A stretch of DNA of 43,173 nt from Acidimicrobiaceae bacterium (GCA_009843915.1 VYCM01000074.1:1-43173), one strand, 5' to 3'. Positions 7,183-16,770 are shown, numbered from the stretch's first letter. Translations and numbers: made by a program. The notes: generated by a model from the letters alone, not told the origin.

Positions 7183-8415
7183 ATGAGAGCGGTTCGGCGG
7201 GATGTGGCCGTCATCGGTGCCGGTCCGGCCGGGGCGGCGACAGCCATCAGGGCCGCTCGCGGCGGTGCCCGGGTGACGGTCTTCGAGAAGGGGTCTCCCG
7301 GTCGGGACAAGGTGTGCGGAGACGGCCTCACTCCCAGGGCCGTGGCGGCTCTCGATGAGCTCGGCATCACCCTCGACGGCGCTCACCGCATCGACGGACT
7401 GCGGATGATCGCGGGCAGCACCCGGCGTGAACTGCTGTGGCCCTCGAACAATCGGTTCGGCCCCCACGGAGCGGTGTGGCCCCGCCGGGCGCTGGACAAG
7501 CATCTCGTCGAGGCGGCCGAGGAGGCCGGTGCCGAGATCGTGTGGAACACCGAGGTCATGCCCACCCTGGCCGACGACGGCACAGTCGTCGGCGTGGAGA
7601 GCGCCAAAGACAAAGGGCGCTGGCCGGCCGACCTGGTCGTGCTGGCTGCCGGTGCACCCGGCGCAGCCGCCCGCGCTCTCGGCGCCGAACGGGTCGAGTC
7701 GGAGCCCTTCGGTCTTGCCATCCGCACCTACGCCCCCAGCCCTCGCCACGCCGACCGGCACCTCGAGGCCTGTCTCACCCTGCGGGGAGCCGAGGGCGGA
7801 TGGGTTCCCGGCTACGGCTGGATGTTCCCGGCCGGCGACGGCACGGTGAACATCGGCGCGGGCTCCATGTCCACCATGAAGGGCTTCCGAAAGCTCAACC
7901 TCAACCAATTGTTGAGCGATTACCGGGATCTGGTGGCTGAGGAGTGGGAACTCGGCGACTTCCTGGAGCGGCCCCGGGCCTGGAGGCTGCCCATGAGCGT
8001 CGGCCGTCGCCACGGACCCGGATGGGCCGCAGTAGGCGATGCGGCCGGACTGATCAACCCGATGAACGGCGAGGGCATCGACTACGGGCTGGAGTCGGGG
8101 ATGCTCCTGGCCGATCTGTTCCTGGCCGGCCCGGCGGCGGCTCCCAACGCCTACGACCGCATCATCGGCGAGCGCTTCGACGGGTTCCTGCGCACCGGGC
8201 GGCGCTTCAGCTTCCTCATCGGCCACCCCTGGATCCTGCGCAACGGCCTGCGCATGGCCGTCGGCACCCAGGCGGTCGCCAACGTCACCCTCCAGGTGAT
8301 GGGCAACCTCGTCGACGGCGACACGCCGGGGCTTGCGCCTCGTGTCCTGGACGTAGTCGACCGGGGCCTGAGGCTCGCCGATCCGATCCTGCGCCGCACC
8401 CGCGCGGCCGCATAG
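7183..8415 (+). CDS. Geranylgeranyl reductase family FAD-dependent oxidoreductase
   Basis: A 410-residue flavoprotein of the geranylgeranyl reductase family, which saturates double bonds in isoprenoid chains; in mycobacteria a member (MenJ) reduces menaquinone side chains. Seen: the N-terminal dinucleotide motif GAGPAG (residues 12-17), the family hallmark CGDGLTPRAV (45-54), the PRRALD segment after a tryptophan, and the second FAD motif GDAAGLINPMNGEGI (285-299). The C-terminus has no membrane helix but is rich in hydrophobic stretches. It starts 15 bp after the His-tailed ATPase and ends 12 bp before ppc, so the three are probably co-transcribed, though their functions do not obviously connect. 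A menaquinone-modifying role is an inference. Confidence 0.85.
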   Translation: MRAVRRDVAVIGAGPAGAATAIRAARGGARVTVFEKGSPGRDKVCGDGLTPRAVAALDELGITLDGAHRIDGLRMIAGSTRRELLWPSNNRFGPHGAVWPRRALDKHLVEAAEEAGAEIVWNTEVMPTLADDGTVVGVESAKDKGRWPADLVVLAAGAPGAAARALGAERVESEPFGLAIRTYAPSPRHADRHLEACLTLRGAEGGWVPGYGWMFPAGDGTVNIGAGSMSTMKGFRKLNLNQLLSDYRDLVAEEWELGDFLERPRAWRLPMSVGRRHGPGWAAVGDAAGLINPMNGEGIDYGLESGMLLADLFLAGPAAAPNAYDRIIGERFDGFLRTGRRFSFLIGHPWILRNGLRMAVGTQAVANVTLQVMGNLVDGDTPGLAPRVLDVVDRGLRLADPILRRTRAAA

Positions 8416-8427
8416 AGGAGTTGGAAG

Positions 8428-11160
8428 GTGTCCGACGGGCCGCTCGGAGAGCTCGACTCCGCCCTGCGCGGCGACATCCGGCGTATCGGTGTCCAGCTTG
8501 GCGACACGCTGGTCCGCCAACACGGTCCCGGACTGCTCGAACGGGTGGAGCAGGTACGCGGCCTGGCCCGAGGCCTGCGCCGCAGCGATGAGGACAGCAC
8601 GGCGCTGGCCGAACTGCTGGCCGATGTGGACGTGGCCGAGGCCGGCCTGCTGGCCAGGGCCTTCACCGTCTATTTCCACCTTGCCAACACCGCCGAGCAG
8701 GTGCACCGAATCGACGACCTCACCGAGAAGCGAGCCGCTGGCTCCAACCGCTTCGGCGAGATGGTCGGCCGGCTGCGAGAGATGGGCTACGCCGACGACG
8801 AGATAGTCGCGACGGTCAACTCGGCCGAGCTGCGACCGGTATTCACCGCCCATCCGACCGAGGCGTCGCGCCGATCGATCCTCGACAAGCTGGCCGAGAT
8901 CTCCAGCCTGATCGAGCAGCGGGCCCATGCCGGGGCCGACGACACGGCCCGCCGCAGGGTGGACCGCAGGGTGGACGAGTTGATCGACGCCATCTGGCAG
9001 ACCGACGAGTTGCGCCGGCAGCGTCCCGACCCCGTGGACGAGGCCCGGTCGATCCTCTACTTCCTCACCGAGATCGCGGTGGAGGGTGTGCCCGAACTGC
9101 TCGACGACATCGACTCCGTGCTCGAGTCTGTGGGAGGGGAACTCGATCCCGACCGGTCGCCAATCCGCTTCGGTTCGTGGGTGGGCGGCGACCGGGACGG
9201 CAACCCCAACGTCACCCCGGCCACCACCGTGGAGGTGCTCGAATTCCAGCGTCACCGGGCCCTGCGCATCCTGGTGGAGGAGATCGAGGGGCTGTCGTCG
9301 GAGTTGAGCGTGGGCCTGGCGGTCCGCGGCGTCTCCGAGGAGCTGGCCGAGCATCTCACGGCCGACCACGAGCAGTTTCCCGACGTCACGGCCCGGTTCG
9401 ACACGCTCAGCGCGGGCGAGCCCTACCGCCAGAGGCTGGCAGTGGTCCACCGGCGCCTGACCGAGACGGACCAGCCGGTGCCGGGAGCCGGCGCCTACCG
9501 CTCGACCGACGAGCTGGCCCACGATCTGGGCGTGATCGCACGATCGCTGGAGGCCAACCACGGCCGGCTGCTGGCCCACGGTCGGTTGGCCCGCGTGCGG
9601 CGCATCGTGGCCATGATTGGATTCGACCTCGCCACACTGGACATCCGCGAGCATTCCGAGCGTCACCACCGGGCCCTGGCCCGCCTGTTCGCGCCGCTGG
9701 GGATCGACTACGGCGGGCTCTCGGGAGCCGAGCGAACCGAGCTGCTCGCCGGTGAGCTGGCCGGCCCCCGGCCGCTGGCGCCGCGCGGGCGGTCCCTGGG
9801 AGACGGCGTCGAGGACGTGCTGGAGCTGTTCCGGGTGCTGCGCCGTCAGATGGACCTGCGGGGCGACCAGATCGTGCGCAGCTACATCGTGTCCATGACC
9901 CGGGGCGTCGACGACGTACTGGCGCCGGCTGTCCTGGCCCGGGAGGCCGGGCTCGTCGACCTGACCGCGGGAGTGGCCCGGCTGGGGTTCGTGCCCCTGT
10001 TCGAGACCATCGACGACCTGCGATCGGTCGGGCCGGTACTGCGGGACCTGCTGGCACTGGAGCCCTACCGGCGCCTCGTCGAGTTGCGGGGCGGCGTCCA
10101 GGAAGTGATGGTCGGCTACTCCGACTCCAACAAGGACGGCGGGATCACGACGTCGCAGTGGGAGATCCACAAGGCGCTGAGGGCCATCGCGGAGGTCTCG
10201 GACGCCACCGGGGTTCAGATAACGGTGTTCCACGGCCGGGGAGGCACCGTCGGGCGGGGCGGAGGACCCACCCATGCCTCGATCCTGGGCCAGCCGCCCG
10301 GTGCGGTGCGCGGCTCGGTCAAGATCACCGAGCAGGGCGAGGTGATAGCCGACAAGTACGGGCTGCCCCGGCTGGCTCACCGCAACCTCGACCTGGCCTT
10401 CACGGCTGTGGTCGAGGCGTCGATGGCCCACCGGTCGCCCCGCCACGACCCCGGAGTGACCCGGCGGTGGGACCAGGTGATGGAGGTCGCCTCCGGCGCG
10501 GCCTACGACGCCTACCGGGCCTTCCTGCAGGCCCCCGGCCTGGTCGAGTACTTCCAATCGTCCACTCCGGTGGAGGAGTTGGCCGAGATGAACATCGGCT
10601 CCCGCCCGGCCCGGCGCAGCCGCGCCGACGAGGGGATCGACGGGCTGCGAGCCATCCCCTGGGTGTTCGGCTGGACCCAGTCCCGCCAGATCGTGCCCGG
10701 ATGGTTCGGAGTCGGCACAGGGCTGGCCGCGGCCCGCTCCACCGGCATGGGGTCGGAGCTGCACGACATGTACGAGTCCTGGCAGTTCTTCCGCACGTTC
10801 GTGTCCAACGTGGAGATGACCCTGTTCAAGACCGACCTGGCCATCGCCCGCCACTACGTGGCCACACTCGTGGAACCGACCCTGCACTGCCACTTCGACG
10901 CAGTTTGCGCCGAGTACGACCGGACGGTGGCCGAAGTCACTTCGCTCACCGGCCGGGGCCTGCTCGAGGACCTGCCCATCCTGCGCCGCACGCTGGCGGT
11001 GCGTGACGCCTATCTCGACCCGATCAACGTGTTGCAGGCCGATCTCCTGGCCCGGCATCGGGCCGGGCGGGCCGGAGGCTCAGCTGAAGACGAGCTGCTG
11101 CTTCGCACGCTGCTGCTCACCGTCAACGGAGTGGCCGCCGGCATGCGCAACACCGGTTGA
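8428..11160 (+). CDS. ppc: Phosphoenolpyruvate carboxylase
   Basis: A 910-residue PEP carboxylase, which carboxylates PEP to oxaloacetate to refill the TCA cycle. The key motifs are all intact: VFTAHPTEASRRS with catalytic His142, GYSDSNKDGG with Lys569, the glycine-rich FHGRGGTVGRGGGPT loop (residues 601-615) containing the essential arginines, and QGEVIADKYG. Length and layout match bacterial homotetrameric enzymes (880-940 residues). The GTG start at 8428 has a Shine-Dalgarno sequence (GAGGAG, about 8 nt away). It lies 12 bp after the flavoprotein gene and converges with the monooxygenase gene, with 6 bp between stops. Confidence 0.97.
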   Translation: MSDGPLGELDSALRGDIRRIGVQLGDTLVRQHGPGLLERVEQVRGLARGLRRSDEDSTALAELLADVDVAEAGLLARAFTVYFHLANTAEQVHRIDDLTEKRAAGSNRFGEMVGRLREMGYADDEIVATVNSAELRPVFTAHPTEASRRSILDKLAEISSLIEQRAHAGADDTARRRVDRRVDELIDAIWQTDELRRQRPDPVDEARSILYFLTEIAVEGVPELLDDIDSVLESVGGELDPDRSPIRFGSWVGGDRDGNPNVTPATTVEVLEFQRHRALRILVEEIEGLSSELSVGLAVRGVSEELAEHLTADHEQFPDVTARFDTLSAGEPYRQRLAVVHRRLTETDQPVPGAGAYRSTDELAHDLGVIARSLEANHGRLLAHGRLARVRRIVAMIGFDLATLDIREHSERHHRALARLFAPLGIDYGGLSGAERTELLAGELAGPRPLAPRGRSLGDGVEDVLELFRVLRRQMDLRGDQIVRSYIVSMTRGVDDVLAPAVLAREAGLVDLTAGVARLGFVPLFETIDDLRSVGPVLRDLLALEPYRRLVELRGGVQEVMVGYSDSNKDGGITTSQWEIHKALRAIAEVSDATGVQITVFHGRGGTVGRGGGPTHASILGQPPGAVRGSVKITEQGEVIADKYGLPRLAHRNLDLAFTAVVEASMAHRSPRHDPGVTRRWDQVMEVASGAAYDAYRAFLQAPGLVEYFQSSTPVEELAEMNIGSRPARRSRADEGIDGLRAIPWVFGWTQSRQIVPGWFGVGTGLAAARSTGMGSELHDMYESWQFFRTFVSNVEMTLFKTDLAIARHYVATLVEPTLHCHFDAVCAEYDRTVAEVTSLTGRGLLEDLPILRRTLAVRDAYLDPINVLQADLLARHRAGRAGGSAEDELLLRTLLLTVNGVAAGMRNTG

Positions 11161-11166
11161 GCACTC

Positions 11167-13053
11167 CTAGATCAGCTCGAAGTCTGCTGGGCTCGGGGCG
11201 CGGGTCTGGCGCCAGTAGTCGATCAGCGGCAGCGGCCAGTTCTGGGCGATCCGGCCGCTTGGGCTCTTGTACCAGCTGTTGACCGGCGAGATGCCCCAAG
11301 CCATCTGCGAGTTGTGCTCGTCCATCCTTGCGGCGTAACGGTTGTAGGCGTCGGTCCGGCAGTCCATGGCCGCCGCGCCCTGGGAAGCCAGGAGGCGCAG
11401 GCACTCGACCACGTAATGGGTCGCGCACTCCGCGAAGTAGATGATGCTGCCGTTGACGACGATGTTGGTGTTGGGTCCGTAGAGGCAGAACAGGTTGGGG
11501 AATCCGGGGACGCAGACGCCGTTGTAGGCACGGGCGTCGCCATTCCACGTCTCGTGCAGGTCGGCTCCTCCTCGCCCCGCCACCCGCATCGGCATCAGGA
11601 ACTCCGAGGCACGGAAGCCGGTGCCGAACACGATCACGTCGGCTCGGTGCAGGCGCCCGTCGGCTCCCCTCACACCCTCCGGCTCGACTCGCTCGACGCC
11701 GTCGCTGACCAGCTCCACGTTGGGCCGTTTGAGCGTGCTGGCCCAGATGCCGTTGTCGAGCACGACCCTCTTGGACCCCACCGGGTAGTCGGGCACGACC
11801 TTCTCGAGCAGGTCGGGGCGGTCGCCGAACTGCGACCTCAGGTAGAGGGTCAGCAGGCGGCGGGTCTCTTCGTTACGGCGGCTCACGGCCTGATCAAGCG
11901 GTCCGTCCCAGGCCGGGTCGCGTCGCAGCGCACCGACGGTGCCCTCGTGGGTGCACCAGAACAGCCGCAGCCGGAACCAGTGGGCGTAGCCGGGGATCAG
12001 CCGGAAGAGTTCCAGTAAGCCCTCGGCCAGCGGCTCGTGGTAGACGGGCCGCGGGATCAGCCACGGCGGCGTGCGCTGGAACACCGTGACGCAGGCGGCC
12101 TCTTCGGCTAGGTGCGGGATGAACTGCAGAGCGCTGGCCCCGGTGCCGATCACGGCCACCCGCAGGCCGTCCCAGTCGATGTCGTGGCGCCACGAGGAGC
12201 TGTGGAACTTCTCCCCCGCGAAACTGCCGATCCCTTCGATGTCTGGCATTAGCGGCCGGTTGAGCTGACCCACCGCCGACACGACCGCGCCGGCCGTGAT
12301 GGCCTCCCCGCCGTCGAGCTGAAGGGTCCAGCGCCGTGCCCGCTCGTCCCAGGACATCGCGTCGACTCCGGTGCCGAAGCGCATGCGGTCGCGGATGCCC
12401 CATCGGCGAGCGCAGTCCTGGAAGTAGTCGAGCAGGACAGGCTGGCTTGAGTGGTACTGGGGCCAATCCGGACGCTGCTCTCCGGCGTATGAGTACACGT
12501 GGTTGAACACGTCCACCCGGCAGCCGGGATAGGTGTTCTCCAGCCAGGTGCCGCCCACGTCGCGGTTCTTCTCGAGAACCACGCAGTCCACCCCGGCCTG
12601 CTTGAGCCGGTGGGCGGCCAGGATGCCCGACATCCCCGCCCCGATCACGGCTACCGGGTGGTCGGCATCGGTGGGCGGCCAGCCGTCCCCGCTGATCGGT
12701 TCGGGCACCCGCAGATCCCCACTGACGGCCAATTCCTCGGCGAGCATCCTCCGGTAGCCGTCGTCGAGGTCGGCGCCGGTGAGCCAGTCGATCAGGGACC
12801 CGACCAACTCGTCGGCGGGACCGTCGGCGCCGGTTCGCGACGAAATCAGGCGCTGAAGGCCGGAGGAGGCGAGCACGCGAGCCTTCTCCATTTGCTGCTC
12901 GTCCCAGCCGCCGTCGGGTTGGAGGGCCAGATCAGGGTTCAGCCACAGGTCTGCGGGTGCCATGCCGGGATCGCCGGTGGCGTGGGCCAGCGCGGCCAGC
13001 AGGCTGGGAAGGTCGGCGGCTTCCAGCAGCTGCTCGATCTGCTCTGCGTCCAT
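11167..13053 (-). CDS. Flavin-containing / Baeyer-Villiger-type monooxygenase
   Basis: A 628-residue FAD- and NADPH-dependent monooxygenase. The FAD motif GAGMSG (residues 138-143), the Baeyer-Villiger fingerprint FxGxxxHxxxW seen as FAGEKFHSSSW (278-288), and the NADPH motif GTGAS (303-307) occur in the expected order, so it likely inserts oxygen into a ketone or oxidises a heteroatom. An extra N-terminal domain of about 130 mostly helical residues precedes the FAD domain, as in the long actinobacterial BVMOs related to hydroxyacetophenone-type enzymes. It follows the DsbA-fold gene by 17 bp on the same strand, suggesting one operon. Substrate unknown; steroid, terpene or aliphatic ketones are all possible. 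Confidence 0.88.
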   Translation of the reverse strand: MDAEQIEQLLEAADLPSLLAALAHATGDPGMAPADLWLNPDLALQPDGGWDEQQMEKARVLASSGLQRLISSRTGADGPADELVGSLIDWLTGADLDDGYRRMLAEELAVSGDLRVPEPISGDGWPPTDADHPVAVIGAGMSGILAAHRLKQAGVDCVVLEKNRDVGGTWLENTYPGCRVDVFNHVYSYAGEQRPDWPQYHSSQPVLLDYFQDCARRWGIRDRMRFGTGVDAMSWDERARRWTLQLDGGEAITAGAVVSAVGQLNRPLMPDIEGIGSFAGEKFHSSSWRHDIDWDGLRVAVIGTGASALQFIPHLAEEAACVTVFQRTPPWLIPRPVYHEPLAEGLLELFRLIPGYAHWFRLRLFWCTHEGTVGALRRDPAWDGPLDQAVSRRNEETRRLLTLYLRSQFGDRPDLLEKVVPDYPVGSKRVVLDNGIWASTLKRPNVELVSDGVERVEPEGVRGADGRLHRADVIVFGTGFRASEFLMPMRVAGRGGADLHETWNGDARAYNGVCVPGFPNLFCLYGPNTNIVVNGSIIYFAECATHYVVECLRLLASQGAAAMDCRTDAYNRYAARMDEHNSQMAWGISPVNSWYKSPSGRIAQNWPLPLIDYWRQTRAPSPADFELI

Positions 13054-13070
13054 CTCCAGTCCCGCCGGGA

Positions 13071-13769
13071 CTACGACCGGTCGAAGGTGATGACCTCGCC
13101 CCGGTTGATGCTCACCCAGTCGCGTGCCTCGACATAGGGGCGGAAAACCTCCGCGATTTCCCGTTCGTCGTCACGGGACTTGGGCCGTTGGATCTCGTAG
13201 AGGTGAGGGAACTCCAGCCATGCCGTCACCGCATCCCACAGCCGCAGGGCCTCATCCCCGAACGGCGGGTCGATCAGCACCGGTCCGAACAGAGCCTGAT
13301 CGCCGAAGAACAGCGTGGGCACGCCGAAGCCGCCCGCCGCCACCACACGGTCGTGCTCGACCTTGACGACGTCGTGGGTGGTGGTGTCCTCGAGGGCCTC
13401 GTCAACTGTGGCCGGGTCGAGGCCTATTTCGTCCAGAAGCGCCCGGGCCACGTCGGGCTCGTGAACTCGCAGCCCCTCCTCGTGAAGCGCCCGGCCCGAG
13501 CGCTCGTACCAGGCGTCGAGCTGGTCCATGCTCTCCCGGCGCAGCACCGCGCCGATGCGCATGAGCGACCAGCCGTATGACCATGGCCGTTCCCACGGGT
13601 GCTTCTTGCCTTCGAAGCGGTTGATCTCCTCCAGGCTGAAGAAGCGCCAGTTGATCTCCAGCCCGTTCTGGCTGCGGACGTCCCGGATCCACCTGGACGT
13701 CTGGTAGGCCCACGGGCAGAGCACGTCGAAGTGGAAGTCCACTACGCCGGTGTCGACGGTGTCGCTCAT
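13071..13769 (-). CDS. DsbA-fold thioredoxin-like protein (FrnE/HCCA-isomerase type)
   Basis: A protein of about 232 residues with a DsbA-like fold. It opens with a strand and [14 protein letters not shown], where most relatives have CPWC or CPWS; here the second cysteine is Ala, so classical dithiol exchange is unlikely and a glutathione/mycothiol-dependent isomerase or transferase role as in 2-hydroxychromene-2-carboxylate isomerase relatives is possible. The cis-Pro region GFGVPTLFF and the final helix are present. No signal peptide is seen, so it is cytoplasmic. ATG 13769 is chosen because the fold starts a few residues later; ATGs at 13778 and 13781 and a GTG at 13805 are alternatives. 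It precedes the monooxygenase by 17 bp. Confidence 0.8.
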   Translation of the reverse strand: MSDTVDTGVVDFHFDVLCPWAYQTSRWIRDVRSQNGLEINWRFFSLEEINRFEGKKHPWERPWSYGWSLMRIGAVLRRESMDQLDAWYERSGRALHEEGLRVHEPDVARALLDEIGLDPATVDEALEDTTTHDVVKVEHDRVVAAGGFGVPTLFFGDQALFGPVLIDPPFGDEALRLWDAVTAWLEFPHLYEIQRPKSRDDEREIAEVFRPYVEARDWVSINRGEVITFDRS

Positions 13770-13830
13770 GGCGCCCATCATGGCACCGCCGCAGCGATCC
13801 CCCACCGGTCCCGGGGCACGGGGCCCAGTC

Positions 13831-14820
13831 TCACCCGCCGTAGTGCTCGGTCATCCTCTCGCCGGCTCGCATCTCGTCTATGGCCCGCCGCACATCGCCG
13901 ACCGCTGACTCGAGCGCCGCGATGACGGCGTCGCGGTCACTGGTGAACTCGAGTTCGTCGATTAGCGACTGGAGCTGCCCGCGAGCCCGCCATGCCGCTG
14001 TCTTGGCCCATTCAGTCCACAGCGACTCGTGGTCGTCCACGATGATCAGATCGGCGGTGCGACTCTGGTCATCGCGAGAGGTGTCCAGCGCGATATAGCC
14101 GTTGACCATCGAGATCCGCTCGGTCAGCGCTGCCAGTGGCGCGGCCCGGTGGACCACCATGTCGCCGTGCAGGGCGATCGCATAACCGGGACCACCGAAC
14201 TCCGGCACCGCGGTCCGCTCCGGCGGTGGGGTCCGATCCTGGGCGGCTAGCGTCGCAGCTTCGTGCTTAGTGCCCAGGAAGTACTCGAATCGCCCGCCTG
14301 GAACGAGCGCGGGATCGGTGACCGTCATCACGTAGTCGAGCGGAAGGGTGTCGTGGTGCCACTTGTCGACGGCCGTGTCGATGCTTGACGGTTCGTAGTT
14401 GATGTGGCCCAGGTGAACGGGCATGGGATGGGGCGCGATCGCGGTCCCGTAAATGCGTTCCAGTTGGTCGGTGACCTCTCTGCTGGTGCACAGATCGCGC
14501 AGCCACCGCGACCGGTAGCAGCCGCCCCGGCTCATCCGCTCGATGCGGTTTCCGGCGGGTCGGGCAAAGCTACGCAGCCGCCGGGCAACGCCGAGCATCA
14601 CGGTCGCGCCCTCGTCGCTCAGGATCCGGAACGGTGAGGAGGCGGCCACCGGGGTGGCCTTGGTGGCGATCTCGGCCTGGTCGTAGCCGAGGTCCGCGAG
14701 CATGACGACCTCTTCGGGCTCCTCGAGTTGGAGATGGCGCTCCGGGTCGAACGCAGGCTCGTCGTCGAACCACTCGTAGCCGGCCGGCTGCGTCTCGGGA
14801 AACGGCACCGCGACACCCAT
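13831..14820 (-). CDS. Putative Fe(II)/2-oxoglutarate-type oxygenase (double-stranded beta-helix)
   Basis: A 329-residue protein without a family name I can give. Its middle carries the spacing of a non-heme iron 2-oxoglutarate oxygenase: [12 protein letters not shown] (His155-x-Asp157), GGRFEYFLG after about 20 residues, [11 protein letters not shown] (distal His224) and ERISMVNGY (Arg235, candidate 2-oxoglutarate anchor). The last 70 residues are a helical, charged segment. The function call is from motif spacing only. ATG 14820 sits 6 nt behind a TAGCCT box, implying a leaderless start. Downstream on the same strand come the DsbA-fold and monooxygenase genes, so the three could form an oxidative operon. 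Confidence 0.6.
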   Translation of the reverse strand: MGVAVPFPETQPAGYEWFDDEPAFDPERHLQLEEPEEVVMLADLGYDQAEIATKATPVAASSPFRILSDEGATVMLGVARRLRSFARPAGNRIERMSRGGCYRSRWLRDLCTSREVTDQLERIYGTAIAPHPMPVHLGHINYEPSSIDTAVDKWHHDTLPLDYVMTVTDPALVPGGRFEYFLGTKHEAATLAAQDRTPPPERTAVPEFGGPGYAIALHGDMVVHRAAPLAALTERISMVNGYIALDTSRDDQSRTADLIIVDDHESLWTEWAKTAAWRARGQLQSLIDELEFTSDRDAVIAALESAVGDVRRAIDEMRAGERMTEHYGG

Positions 14821-14826
14821 GCCCGA

Positions 14827-14832
14827 AGGCTA
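14827..14832 (-). promoter_or_regulatory. -10 box for the leaderless gene at 14820
   Basis: TAGCCT on the minus strand (14832-14827) ends 6 nt before ATG 14820. Confidence 0.5.
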
Positions 14833-14914
14833 GGCCACTTGTTCATGGGCGTTCGCGCCGGACACGGTCACCGCTACACGCGGACGCGGGGCCGGTGCTG
14901 GAGGCGGGCGGCGG

Positions 14915-14920
14915 TAGTTT
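14915..14920 (+). promoter_or_regulatory. -10 box for the leaderless carboxyltransferase gene
   Basis: TAGTTT at 14915-14920 is followed by 7 nt and GTG 14928. It supports that GTG over in-frame codons upstream and places the promoter of the carboxylase cluster here. Confidence 0.55.
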
Positions 14921-14927
14921 CTCTGCG

Positions 14928-16622
14928 GTGAAGATCGACGCCGGCGACGCTGCCGGCCTGCCCCGGCTGCTGGCACCCGCGCTGCCGACGGCCGTGAACG
15001 CGGACAGCGAGGCGTTCCGCCAGAACCGCGACGACGTGCTGGAGCAGCTCGCCGAGATCGAGGAACTGCTCGACGAGGCCGATGCAGGCGGCGGCGCGGC
15101 GTCGATGGAGCGGTTGCGGTCGAGAGGCAAGCTGCCCATCCGGGAGCGCATCGCCAACGTGATCGACCCCAACAGCCCGTTCCTCGAGATCAGCTCGCTG
15201 GCCGCCTACCACTCCGACTACACCATGGGCGGCGGGATGGTGGTCGGCGTCGGCGTGATCGGCGGAACCGAGTGCGTGATCATGGGCAACGACCCCAGCG
15301 TCCTGGCCGGCGCGCTGACGCCCTACGCCAGCAAGAAGTGGATGCGTGCCCTCGAGATCGCCCGCGACAACCGCATCCCCTATGTGAGCTTCGTGGAGTC
15401 CGCCGGCGCAGACCTCCGCCTCGGCGGTCGCGAAGAGGGCGGCTCGGAGTTCACCGGCGGGGGCAGTAGCCGGGTCCAGACCACCCACTTCGCGGAGTCG
15501 GGCCGGTTCTTCTACGAGATGATCGAGCTGTCCAAGATGCGCATACCCACGGTGTGCGTGGTGTTCGGGTCGTCGACGGCCGGCGGCGCCTACCAGCCGG
15601 GCCTGTCCGACTACAACATCGTGGTAGCCGACCAGTCCAAGATCTTCCTGGCCGGGCCGCCGCTGGTGAAGATGGCCACCGGTGAGGAGTCCGACGACGA
15701 GACCCTGGGCGGCGCCCGCCTCCACGCCGAGGTCTCCGGTCTGGGTGACTACTTTGCCACCGACGAGATGGACGCCATCCGCATGTGCCGCGAGGTGGTC
15801 TCGCACCTCAACCGGCGCAAGCCCCATCCCGGCCCGACCATGGCCGCCGATCCGCCGGTCCATGATCCCGAGGAGCTGCTGGGGCTGGTGAGCCGGGACC
15901 TGCGCCAGCCCTTCGACATGCGCGAGGTGATCGCCCGGGTTGTGGACGGCTCCCGCTTCGAGGAGTACAAGGCCCGCTACGGAACGACGCTGGTGTGCGG
16001 CTGGGCGTCGATCTGCGGCTACCCGGTGGGGATCCTGGCCAACAACGGCGTGCTCTACCCCGACTCGGCCCAGAAGGCCGCCACCTTCATCCAGCTCTGC
16101 AACCAGATCGACGTCCCCCTGGTGTTCCTCCAGAACATCACCGGCTACATGGTCGGGCGGGACTACGAGGCCGACGGCATGGTGAAGAAGGGCTCGCAGA
16201 TGATCAACGCGGTGACCAACTCCACGGTCCCCCACTTGACGGTGATCATCGGCTCGTCCTACGGAGCGGGGACCTACGGCATGTCGGGGCGGGCCTTCGG
16301 CAACCGCTTCACCTGGCTGTGGCCCACGGCCAAGATCGCGGTGATGGGTCCCAAGCAGATCGCCGGGGTGATGTCGCAGGTGCGACGGGCCCGGGCGTCC
16401 CGCAAGGGCGAGCCCTTCGACGAGGAGGAGGACGCCCGCATCGTGGCCCAGGCCGAGGCCATCCAGGAGCGGGGCTCGCTGGCGCTGCGGGCCACCGGTG
16501 CCATCAGCGACGACGGGATCATCGACCCCCGAGACACCCGCAACGTGCTGGGCATGTGCCTGTCGGTCGTGGGCAACCGGCCCATCACCGGCGCCGAGGG
16601 CTACGGGGTGTTCCGGCTGTGA
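14928..16622 (+). CDS. Acyl-CoA carboxylase, carboxyltransferase beta subunit (methylcrotonyl/geranyl-CoA type)
   Basis: A 564-residue carboxyltransferase that moves carbon dioxide from carboxybiotin to an acyl-CoA. Both crotonase-like halves are present; the oxyanion-hole glycine segments are seen as GSSTAGGAYQPGLSD in the N-half and IIGSSYGAGTYGMSGR in the C-half. The phrase SAGADLRLGGREEGGS and the C-terminal half with QNITGYMVGRDYEADG are more like methylcrotonyl-CoA or geranyl-CoA carboxylase (LiuB/AtuC) than propionyl-CoA carboxylase. The biotin partner is the gene at 16771. GTG 14928 follows a TAGTTT box by 7 nt. Substrate is inferred from resemblance and from the AtuA-like and hydratase genes nearby. 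Confidence 0.9.
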   Translation: MKIDAGDAAGLPRLLAPALPTAVNADSEAFRQNRDDVLEQLAEIEELLDEADAGGGAASMERLRSRGKLPIRERIANVIDPNSPFLEISSLAAYHSDYTMGGGMVVGVGVIGGTECVIMGNDPSVLAGALTPYASKKWMRALEIARDNRIPYVSFVESAGADLRLGGREEGGSEFTGGGSSRVQTTHFAESGRFFYEMIELSKMRIPTVCVVFGSSTAGGAYQPGLSDYNIVVADQSKIFLAGPPLVKMATGEESDDETLGGARLHAEVSGLGDYFATDEMDAIRMCREVVSHLNRRKPHPGPTMAADPPVHDPEELLGLVSRDLRQPFDMREVIARVVDGSRFEEYKARYGTTLVCGWASICGYPVGILANNGVLYPDSAQKAATFIQLCNQIDVPLVFLQNITGYMVGRDYEADGMVKKGSQMINAVTNSTVPHLTVIIGSSYGAGTYGMSGRAFGNRFTWLWPTAKIAVMGPKQIAGVMSQVRRARASRKGEPFDEEEDARIVAQAEAIQERGSLALRATGAISDDGIIDPRDTRNVLGMCLSVVGNRPITGAEGYGVFRL

Positions 16623-16635
16623 GCCCGTCTCCCGA

Positions 16636-16683
16636 GAATTGGCAGCGTTTTGTGCCCTATGGGGGGCATTCTGCTGCCAGTTC
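16636..16683 (+). repeat. 48-bp palindromic repeat, copy 1
   Basis: Left arm GAATTGGCAGC (16636-16646) pairs with the right arm at 16673-16683; a smaller inner inverted repeat TGCCC/GGGCA lies between. It matches copy 2 at 45 of 48 positions. Its one arm change (G at 16680 instead of A) gives a U-G pair in plus-strand RNA, so the hairpin is kept in the mRNA. It lies in the 148-bp gap between two carboxylase subunit genes. Confidence 0.85.
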
Positions 16684-16707
16684 GCGGCGGGTGTTCGGTC
16701 TGAGGCG

Positions 16708-16755
16708 GAATTGGCAGCGTTTTGTGCCCTATAGGGGGCAGTCTGCTGCCAATTC
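16708..16755 (+). repeat. 48-bp palindromic repeat, copy 2
   Basis: Second copy, starting 72 bp after copy 1. Outer arms GAATTGGCAGC (16708-16718) and GCTGCCAATTC (16745-16755) are perfectly complementary over 11 bp. It ends 15 bp before the GTG of the alpha subunit gene, so the hairpin could influence that start. Its run of T and A stands out from the GC-rich surroundings. Confidence 0.85.
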
Positions 16756-16770
16756 GGGTGGGAGCGGGGT

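Noticed and set aside
6130-11058. Very long minus-strand open frame opposite the ATPase, flavoprotein and ppc genes
   Set aside because: It is the antisense of strongly recognised plus-strand genes. Its sequence is Gly/His/Val/Gln-rich without any domain, as expected for a mirror frame in GC-rich DNA.
13071-13769. Possible second selenoprotein, because DsbA-like selenoproteins exist
   Set aside because: The active-site position after CPW is an ordinary Ala codon and no in-frame TGA interrupts the gene.
16636-16755. CRISPR-like arrangement (repeat, 24-bp spacer, repeat)
   Set aside because: Only two units, each a long palindrome, with a 24-bp spacer and no cas genes in the window.
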